Position numbers and translations under genes: made by a program. Positions 1 through 5,481 of a stretch of DNA of 5,481 nt are shown here, in pieces; position 1 is the stretch's first letter, and each line of letters opens with the position of its first letter. This DNA is from Gammaproteobacteria bacterium (GTDB lineage: Bacteria > Pseudomonadota > Gammaproteobacteria > UBA5335): positions 1 to 5,481 of the forward strand of contig WOZT01000103.1 of NCBI GenBank assembly GCA_011620145.1, in the 5' to 3' direction. The notes under the pieces were generated by a model. The model was not told where the DNA came from. It did no database searches and saw nothing but the letters and a program-made list of their open reading frames with translations.

Positions 1-2642
1 GGCACACAGGAACCACAACCGGTGCCGGCCTGGAGCTTCTGGCCGATGGCTTCCAGGGTCACTGCCTCGCCCTGGGTGATGGCCTTGAGCAATCGGTTGC
101 GCCCCACCTGGAAACAGGAACAGACAATCTCGCCCTGATCCTCCCCCGCCACCGGCGAACGTCCCGCCAGCAGGCTCATGCGCGCTGCGGCATCCAGTTC
201 CGGTGCGTCAAACAGGCCCTCCAGCCACTGACGCGCCGGCAGGTTGCCGTCCCGACTGACGAACAAACAGCTCTCCAGTCGCCCGGCGCGGATCAACGCG
301 GCGCGGTAACGGCCGGCCCCCGCATCCTGAAACTCCAGCCATTCATCCGCCTCCGCGTGGCCCAGGCGGGTCATGGCCCAGGCCGACCAGTCGCCCGGCA
401 TGGCGGTGTCGGCCAGTTCATAGCGTGAGCAGCGGGTGCCCGTTGAACGCACCCAGTAATCGACGCCGATCGTCTCCAGATCGCCTCGAACCAATGCAAA
501 TCCCTGCCAGGCACAGGCATAAGCGCTGATCCGGACCGGGGTGTGCTTGAATTCCGGTTCGCCGGAAATGGGATCCACCACCGGATTGACCAAGGCATCC
601 ACCCGGCCATTGCCGGCAAACACATCGTTCCAGTGCATCGGCACGAACACCGTGCCGGGACGTTGGTCGCCGGTGAGGCGCGCGCGCGCCAGCATCCGTC
701 CCCACGGGGTTTCGAGATGCACCAAACGCCGATCGGCAATCCCCAGCACCGCGGCATCGCGCGGATGCAGCTCGGCATAGGGCTCGGTGAGATGAGTCGA
801 CAGGCGCGGAGAGCGGCCGGTACGGGTCATGGTGTGCCATTGGTCGCGGATGCGGCCGGTGTTGAGCACCAGTGGGTAGTCGGTATCCGGCGCATGAACG
901 GGCGTGCGATAACGCACCGGCACCAGGCGGGCACGCGCATCGGGGGTGTAGAAGCGCCCATCGGCGAACATGCGGTCGGTGCCGGTCCCCGCCGTGCGTA
1001 CCGGCCAGCGTATCGGATCCAGCGTTTCATACGCCGCGCTGTCCACATCAGCGAGTCCGGAGAGGTCGAAGTCCCGCGTGCCCGCATTCTCAAAGGCCGA
1101 CAGCCGCGCGTGCTCGCGAAAAATATCCCCCGACCCGGCATAGTTGAAGCCGGCGCCGAACCCCATGCGGCGCGCCACCTCCTGGACCATCCACCAATCA
1201 GGCCGGGCTTCCCCCGGTGCGTCCAGAAAGGCGCGCTGGCGCGAGATGCAGCGTTCGGAATTGGTTACCGTCCCTTCGCGCTCACCCCAGGTCGCGGCTG
1301 GCAGCACCACATGCCCCAAGGCGGTGGTATCGGTCTCGCACATGTCCGAGACCACCACCAACGGACAGCGCCGCAAGGCGTCCTTGACCCGGTCGGCGTC
1401 AGGCAGGCTCACCACCGGATTGGTGGCCATGATCCACAGCGCCTTGATGCGCCCCTCACCCACCGCCTCGAACAATTCCACGGCTTTCAAGCCCGGCCGG
1501 CGCGCGATGACCGGGCTCTCCCAGAAACGCTGCACAATCGCCTGATGCTCGGGAGATTCCAGGTCCAGGTGGGCGGCAAGCTGGTTGGCCAGGCCGCCCA
1601 CTTCGCGCCCGCCCATGGCATTGGGCTGGCCGGTGATGGAAAAGGGACCCATGCCGGTCCGGCCAATGCGGCCGGTGAACAGGTGGCAGTTGATGATGGC
1701 GTTGACCTTGTCGGTGCCGGCGGAGGATTGATTCACGCCTTGCGAAAACAGGGTGACCACCCGCTCGGTGCGTGCGAACAAACGGAAAAACGCGGCGACG
1801 TCCTCCTCGGGGACACCACACCCGGCAGCCACCGCCGGAATCGATGGCGCGTCGTCACGGGCAGCGGCCAGGGTGGCCGCATAGCCGCTGGCATGGCTTT
1901 CGAGAAAGGCAAAATCCGCCCTGCCCTCCCGCGCCAGATGCGCCAGCAGACCGTTGAAGAGCAAGACGTCGGTGCCGGGCCGGACGGGCAAATGCAAGCC
2001 TGCCAGATCGCAACTGGCGGTGCGGCGCGGATCGATCACCACCAGACTGAGATCGGGCCGCTCGGCCTTGGCCGCCTCGATGCGCCGATACAGCACCGGA
2101 TGACACCAGGCCAGGTTGGAGCCGACCAGGATCAGTACATCCGCCTGCTCCAGATCCTCGTAGCAGCCCGGCACGGTGTCGCTGCCAAACGCGCGCTTGT
2201 GGCCAGCGACGGCGGAGGACATGCACAGGCGGGAATTGGTGTCGATGTTGGCCGAGCCGATATAGCCCTTCATCAGCTTGTTGGCGACGTAGTAATCCTC
2301 GGTCAGCAATTGTCCCGAGACATAGAACGCAACCGCATCGGGGCCATATTGCTCGATGGCAGACTGGAATCCCCCGGCCACCCGCGTCAACGCCGTCTCC
2401 CAGGAAACCGCTTGTCCATCCACCCGTGGCTGGCGCAGGCGGTGGTCATGGCCGACGGTTTCGCCGAGTGCCAGCCCTTTGGAGCACAGCCGGCCGAAGT
2501 TGGCCGGATGGGCTGGATCCCCCGAGATTGCGACCGAGCCGTCTGGCTGCACCTGAGCCAGCACACCGCAACCCACCCCGCAATACGGGCAGGTGGTGCG
2601 GACCGCAGGCTGAGCAGAGGGGTTGTCAGCCCCTGGCGCCAT
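1..2642 (-). CDS. nasA: Assimilatory nitrate reductase catalytic subunit (Mo-bisMGD), 3' end cut by window edge
   Basis: Reduces nitrate to nitrite in the cytoplasm, feeding NirBD. Translation from the ATG at 2642 is open for 880 codons to the window edge. The N-terminus binds [4Fe-4S] through C18, C21, C25 and C53 (Cx2Cx3Cx27C). The molybdopterin oxidoreductase domain follows (about 70-500), with SRLCMSS carrying the likely Mo-ligand C140 and GQPNAMGGREVGG at 338-350, typical of the Nas/Nap group. The molybdopterin dinucleotide-binding domain is at about 588-705. After a linker comes a BFD-like [2Fe-2S] domain with C841, C843, C876 and C879. Known NasA proteins are roughly 870-910 aa, so only a short tail should be missing. 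No twin-arginine signal precedes the first cluster, which argues against periplasmic NapA; the C-terminal [2Fe-2S] domain and nirBD linkage argue against formate dehydrogenase. The start overlaps the nirD stop (TGATG). No internal stop or frameshift was seen. Confidence 0.95.
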   Translation of the reverse strand, partial: MAPGADNPSAQPAVRTTCPYCGVGCGVLAQVQPDGSVAISGDPAHPANFGRLCSKGLALGETVGHDHRLRQPRVDGQAVSWETALTRVAGGFQSAIEQYGPDAVAFYVSGQLLTEDYYVANKLMKGYIGSANIDTNSRLCMSSAVAGHKRAFGSDTVPGCYEDLEQADVLILVGSNLAWCHPVLYRRIEAAKAERPDLSLVVIDPRRTASCDLAGLHLPVRPGTDVLLFNGLLAHLAREGRADFAFLESHASGYAATLAAARDDAPSIPAVAAGCGVPEEDVAAFFRLFARTERVVTLFSQGVNQSSAGTDKVNAIINCHLFTGRIGRTGMGPFSITGQPNAMGGREVGGLANQLAAHLDLESPEHQAIVQRFWESPVIARRPGLKAVELFEAVGEGRIKALWIMATNPVVSLPDADRVKDALRRCPLVVVSDMCETDTTALGHVVLPAATWGEREGTVTNSERCISRQRAFLDAPGEARPDWWMVQEVARRMGFGAGFNYAGSGDIFREHARLSAFENAGTRDFDLSGLADVDSAAYETLDPIRWPVRTAGTGTDRMFADGRFYTPDARARLVPVRYRTPVHAPDTDYPLVLNTGRIRDQWHTMTRTGRSPRLSTHLTEPYAELHPRDAAVLGIADRRLVHLETPWGRMLARARLTGDQRPGTVFVPMHWNDVFAGNGRVDALVNPVVDPISGEPEFKHTPVRISAYACAWQGFALVRGDLETIGVDYWVRSTGTRCSRYELADTAMPGDWSAWAMTRLGHAEADEWLEFQDAGAGRYRAALIRAGRLESCLFVSRDGNLPARQWLEGLFDAPELDAAARMSLLAGRSPVAGEDQGEIVCSCFQVGRNRLLKAITQGEAVTLEAIGQKLQAGTGCGSCV

Positions 2643-2661
2643 CAAGGGGAACCCCCACTCC
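2619..2661 (-). promoter_or_regulatory. nirD-nasA translational overlap with possible start-codon hairpin
   Basis: The nirD stop and nasA start share a base (TGATG, 2644-2640). The best Shine-Dalgarno-like match, GGAG at 2661-2658, lies inside the nirD coding end and is 15 bases from the ATG, farther than usual. In the mRNA, GGGGTT (2655-2650) can pair with AACCCC (2624-2619). CCCC (2649-2646) can pair with GGGG (2633-2630). The result is a stem with a 5-base bulge and a 12-base loop that holds the stop and start codons. The overlap is certain from sequence; coupling is the usual consequence of such overlaps; the hairpin is an inference by eye in a G/C-rich stretch and could be chance. Confidence 0.4.
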
Positions 2662-3004
2662 CCGGCAGGCCGATGAACACCGTGCCATTGTCAACGCGCG
2701 TGGGGAAGCAGGCCGTTTCCCCTTCATCGGGCGCCAAAGCGGATCCTGTCTCCAGCGCAATGCCCCAGTTGTGCAGCGGGCAATAGACACGGCGTTCGCA
2801 GACGATGCCTTCGGAGAGCGGGCCGCCACGGTGGGGACAATGGTTGCGCAGGGCAAAGACCTCATCCTCGCGGTTGCGGAAGACGGCGATCTCGCCGGAT
2901 GGATGCTTCACCACCCGGGCACCCAGGGGCGGAATGGCCATCAGTGGCCCCACCTCGATCCAGTCCAGACCAGTTGTGGAATCAGGGGCCTGTGTCTGTG
3001 TCAT
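2642..3004 (-). CDS. nirD: Nitrite reductase small subunit, Rieske-type NirD
   Basis: Small subunit of the cytoplasmic NADH-nitrite reductase, needed for full NirB activity. The 120-residue protein is one Rieske-like domain. It carries a complete [2Fe-2S] ligand set: CPHRGG with C56 and H58, then CPLHNWGI with C75 and H78 (CxH-x16-CxxH). As I recall the family, E. coli NirD keeps the fold but has lost these ligands, so this is the cluster-containing form seen in many assimilatory NirBD enzymes. The ATG at 3004 is supported by an AGGAG ribosome binding site and sits 29 bp after the nirB stop. The C-terminus is Gly/Pro/Ser-rich, and its TGA shares one base with the nasA ATG, so the two are probably translationally coupled. 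A free-standing Rieske ferredoxin is an alternative, but the length, motifs and position directly after nirB favour NirD. Confidence 0.95.
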   Translation of the reverse strand: MTQTQAPDSTTGLDWIEVGPLMAIPPLGARVVKHPSGEIAVFRNREDEVFALRNHCPHRGGPLSEGIVCERRVYCPLHNWGIALETGSALAPDEGETACFPTRVDNGTVFIGLPGSGGSP

Positions 3005-3014
3005 GAAGCCTATT

Positions 3015-3019
3015 CTCCT
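3015..3019 (-). promoter_or_regulatory. Ribosome binding site of nirD
   Basis: AGGAG on the minus strand, 10 bases before the nirD ATG and inside the 29-bp nirB-nirD gap. It is a good Shine-Dalgarno match and fixes the nirD start at 3004. The gap is too short for an obvious promoter or terminator, so nirB and nirD are probably on one transcript. Confidence 0.75.
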
Positions 3020-3033
3020 GCAACAAGCCGCGC

Positions 3034-5481
3034 TCAGGCCAGGGAGGCGAGCGGTTCAAAGGCATGGGTGTCTTTTTCCTGCGCAACCAGGGTGGCCCAG
3101 GGGTCGATCTGGGCATGGACCTGGGAGTCATGGAAACGCTGCGCCAGCGCCTGGCGCCCTGGTGCGTCTTCCACAATGCGCTGTTTCACGAAGTTCAAGC
3201 CCACCCGCTCGATCCAGGGGGCAGTGCGTTCCAGATAATGGGCATCCTCCCGGTACAGTTGCAGGAAGGCGGCGGTGTATTCGGCCACTTCCTCAGGGGT
3301 TTTGACATGGCAGAGCAGGTCCGTCGCGCGCACCTTGACGCCACCATTGCCGCCCACATGCAGCTCGTAGCCTGAATCCACGCAGACCACACCCAAGTCC
3401 TTGATGGTGGCTTCGGCGCAGTTGCGGGGGCAGCCCGAGACGGCGAGCTTGACCTTGTGCGGCGTCCAGGTGCCCCAGGTCATCTTTTCCAGATCGATGC
3501 CCAAGCTGGTGGAATCCTGGGTACCGAAGCGGCACCACTCCTTGCCGACACAGGTCTTGACCGTGCGCAGGGATTTGCCGTAGGCGTGACCGGAGACGAA
3601 ACCGGCCTCATTGAGATCCGCCCACATGTGAGGCAGATCCTCTTTCTTGACGCCCAACAGGTCGATGCGCTGCCCGCCGGTGATCTTGACCGTGGGAACG
3701 GCGTATTTGTCCGCCACATCGGCGATGGCCCGCAGTTCCTGGGCATTGGTCACCCCGCCCCAGATGCGCGGAATGACCGAGTAGGTGCCATCCTTCTGGA
3801 TGTTGGCGTGGGCGCGCTCGTTGATGAAACGGGATTGCGGATCGTCCAAGGCTTCGCCGGGCCAGGTCGCGATGAGGTAATAGTTGATCGCCGGACGGCA
3901 GCTGGAACAGCCATCGGGGTTGCGCCATTCGAGGAACTGGCGCACCTGTTCGGCCGTGATGAGGTGATGGTCGCGAATCGCGGCCCGCACCTCGTCATGC
4001 GTGCGTTCAGTGCATTTGCACATCGACTTGCGGCTGGGCGTCGCGCTGTATTCACCCCCCAGGGTGGAAGCGAGAATCTGCTCCACAAGACCCGTGCAGG
4101 ATCCGCAGGAGGAGGAGGCCTTGGTGTGTGCCCTGACCTCATCCAAAGTAAACAGTTTCTTCTCGGTGATCGCCTGGACGATGGTGCCCTTGCAGACACC
4201 ATTGCAGCCGCAGATCTCGGCCGTATCAGGCAGGCTGGCGGCATTGGAACTGCCACCCCGGCCCGAGTCGCCCAGATGGGCCTGGCCGAACAGCAGCATC
4301 TCGCGCATCTCGGAAACATCCGTGCGATCGCGCAGCAACTGGAAATACCAACTGCCATCGCCCGTATCGCCATACAGGACGCTGCCCTTGATGCAGTTCG
4401 CCGCGTCCAGCACCAGCCGTTTGTAGACCCCGCGCCGGGGATCCTGGAAGACGATTTCCTGCGTCCCCTCGCCGCCGGAAAAATCCCCGGCGGAGAACAG
4501 ATCGATGCCGGTGACCTTGAGCTTGGTGGCCGTCACCGAGCCGGTGTAGCGGCCATAACCCAAGCCCGCCAGGTGGTTGGCGCACACCTTCGCCTGCTCG
4601 TAGAGCGGCGCCACCAGGCCGTAGGCGATGCCTCGATGTTGCGCGCATTCCCCCACCGCATAGATTGCGGGATCAAAGGTCTGCAGGGTATCGCTGACCA
4701 CCACGCCGCGCTCGCAATGCAGGCCCATCTGCTTGGCCAGCGTCACATTGGGGCGGATGCCCACGGCCATCACCACGAGATCAGCGGGAATCTCGCTGTC
4801 ATCCTTGAAGCGGACGCCAGTCACGCGCGATTCCCCCAGAATGGCTGCCGTCTGGGCACCCATGCGGAACTTGAGGCCCCGCTCTTCCAGGGATTTCTGC
4901 AGCAGCATGCCGGCTGGGCGATCCAGTTGCCGTTCCATCAGCGTGTCAGTCAGATGGATGACCGTGACGTCCATGCCGCGCTTGAGCAGGCCATTGGCGG
5001 CTTCCAGCCCGAGCAGGCCGCCGCCGATGACCACGGCATGGCGCTGTCCGGAGCGGGCCGCCTCCAGCATCGCGTCCACATCCTTGAAATCGCGGAAGGT
5101 CACGACCCCGGGCAGATCCTTGCCCGGCAGCGGAATGATGAAGGGATCCGAGCCGGTGGCAAGCAGCAGACGGTCGTAGGGGACCTCGGTGCCATCGGCG
5201 GACCGGACGCAGCGGCGGCGGCGGTCCACTTCGGTCACCGCCTTGCCGGTCAGCAGGGTGATGCCATTCTCAGCGTACCAGGCGGCATCGTTGAGGACGA
5301 TCTCCTCCGGCGTCTTTTCGCCGCACAGGACGGGGGACAGCAGGATGCGGTTGTAGTTGACGTGGGGCTCCGCGCCGAAGATGGTGATGTCGTACAGTTC
5401 GGGAGCCAGCTTGAGCAGCTCCTCGACCGTCCGCACCCCGGCCATGCCATTGCCCACCACCACCAGTTTCCGCTTGCCCAT
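3034..5481 (-). CDS. nirB: NADH-dependent assimilatory nitrite reductase, large subunit (siroheme, FAD, Fe-S)
   Basis: Reduces nitrite to ammonium in the cytoplasm with NADH, working with NirD. The 815-residue protein has the family's domains in order. An FAD/NAD(P)-type reductase spans about residues 5-300: FAD motif GNGMAG at 10-15, ATGS at 108-111, NAD motif GGGLLG at 153-158, and a second FAD segment around 270-280. A reductase-associated domain follows at about 315-385. Two BFD-like [2Fe-2S] domains come next, with ligands C424/C426/C459/C462 and C488/C490/C525/C528. A ferredoxin-like half-domain lies at about 558-625. The siroheme/[4Fe-4S] domain has Cx5C at C644/C650 and Cx3C at C684/C688. 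The length is slightly below E. coli NirB (about 847), mostly from a shorter C-terminus. The ATG lies at the window edge; the N-terminus MGKRKLVVVGNGMAG aligns well with known NirB starts, so the gene looks complete, though its upstream signals are not visible. It is first of three co-directional genes. Confidence 0.97.
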   Translation of the reverse strand: MGKRKLVVVGNGMAGVRTVEELLKLAPELYDITIFGAEPHVNYNRILLSPVLCGEKTPEEIVLNDAAWYAENGITLLTGKAVTEVDRRRRCVRSADGTEVPYDRLLLATGSDPFIIPLPGKDLPGVVTFRDFKDVDAMLEAARSGQRHAVVIGGGLLGLEAANGLLKRGMDVTVIHLTDTLMERQLDRPAGMLLQKSLEERGLKFRMGAQTAAILGESRVTGVRFKDDSEIPADLVVMAVGIRPNVTLAKQMGLHCERGVVVSDTLQTFDPAIYAVGECAQHRGIAYGLVAPLYEQAKVCANHLAGLGYGRYTGSVTATKLKVTGIDLFSAGDFSGGEGTQEIVFQDPRRGVYKRLVLDAANCIKGSVLYGDTGDGSWYFQLLRDRTDVSEMREMLLFGQAHLGDSGRGGSSNAASLPDTAEICGCNGVCKGTIVQAITEKKLFTLDEVRAHTKASSSCGSCTGLVEQILASTLGGEYSATPSRKSMCKCTERTHDEVRAAIRDHHLITAEQVRQFLEWRNPDGCSSCRPAINYYLIATWPGEALDDPQSRFINERAHANIQKDGTYSVIPRIWGGVTNAQELRAIADVADKYAVPTVKITGGQRIDLLGVKKEDLPHMWADLNEAGFVSGHAYGKSLRTVKTCVGKEWCRFGTQDSTSLGIDLEKMTWGTWTPHKVKLAVSGCPRNCAEATIKDLGVVCVDSGYELHVGGNGGVKVRATDLLCHVKTPEEVAEYTAAFLQLYREDAHYLERTAPWIERVGLNFVKQRIVEDAPGRQALAQRFHDSQVHAQIDPWATLVAQEKDTHAFEPLASLA

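Noticed and set aside
1..2642. Periplasmic nitrate reductase NapA or a formate dehydrogenase as alternatives for the third gene.
   Set aside because: There is no twin-arginine signal before the first [4Fe-4S] motif, a C-terminal BFD-like [2Fe-2S] domain is present, and the gene is joined directly to nirBD. These together point to cytoplasmic NasA.
543..2786. A 747-codon plus-strand open reading frame (GTG start) opposite nasA and the end of nirD.
   Set aside because: Over nasA this frame is in exact codon register with the antisense strand, so a stop would need a TTA, CTA or TCA codon in nasA. I saw none of these rare codons between 543 and 2640; TCA codons in nasA near 425-450 are what limit it at the left. 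The product is rich in Arg, Gly, His and Pro, shows no domain I recognise, and the minus-strand frame has all the NasA motifs. It is a shadow of codon bias.
3005..3033. Possible promoter or terminator in the nirB-nirD gap.
   Set aside because: The gap is only 29 bp, contains the nirD ribosome binding site, and shows no convincing -35/-10 pair or stem followed by a T run.
2426..3238. A 270-codon plus-strand reading frame crossing the nasA start, nirD and the 3' end of nirB.
   Set aside because: It runs antisense across three confidently assigned coding regions and both gene junctions. Its translation shows no recognisable domain and has the low-complexity Arg/Gly/Ala/Pro look of GC-rich antisense frames.
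3750..4373. A 207-codon minus-strand reading frame inside nirB in another frame.
   Set aside because: The nirB frame is intact through this stretch with both [2Fe-2S] domains in place. The alternate frame is rich in Arg, Ala, Pro and Ser with no known motif, so it is an out-of-frame shadow.
5205..5225. A short run of repeated CGG-type triplets on the plus strand.
   Set aside because: It encodes four successive arginines (residues 87-90) in the NirB flavoprotein domain, between expected conserved segments. It is a small codon-level run in a GC-rich gene, not a repeat element.

Overview
This window is one leftward-transcribed (minus-strand) assimilatory nitrate-to-ammonium operon, read in the order nirB, nirD, nasA. 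It is GC-rich with GC-ending codons and very tight gene packing. The gene order and protein types fit a free-living, GC-rich proteobacterium, perhaps a gammaproteobacterium, but I cannot place it more closely from sequence alone.

Layout from right to left, in transcription order. At 5481-3034 lies a complete large subunit of NADH-dependent nitrite reductase (NirB, 815 aa). Its ATG is exactly the last three bases of the window, so its promoter and ribosome binding site are outside. A 29-bp gap holding a ribosome binding site leads to the complete small subunit NirD (3004-2642, 120 aa), which keeps all four Rieske [2Fe-2S] ligands. The NirD stop codon overlaps the start codon of the third gene by one base (TGATG). 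That gene fills the rest of the window, 2642 to 1. It is a cytoplasmic molybdopterin assimilatory nitrate reductase (NasA) with a C-terminal [2Fe-2S] domain, and it is cut by the window edge just after its last cluster cysteine (880 codons visible, probably only a short tail missing).

How the genes work together: NasA reduces nitrate to nitrite in the cytoplasm. NirBD then reduces nitrite to ammonium with NADH, passing electrons through FAD, [2Fe-2S] centres, a [4Fe-4S] cluster and siroheme. No transporter, regulator, siroheme synthase or separate NasA electron-donor flavoprotein is inside the window; these may flank it.

I found no mobile element, CRISPR array, RNA gene, or convincing plus-strand gene. 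The long plus-strand reading frame opposite nasA (543-2786) is explained as an antisense shadow. I see no new system here. The points most worth a second look are a possible RNA hairpin enclosing the nirD-stop/nasA-start overlap and the abundance of [2Fe-2S] modules in the three proteins.
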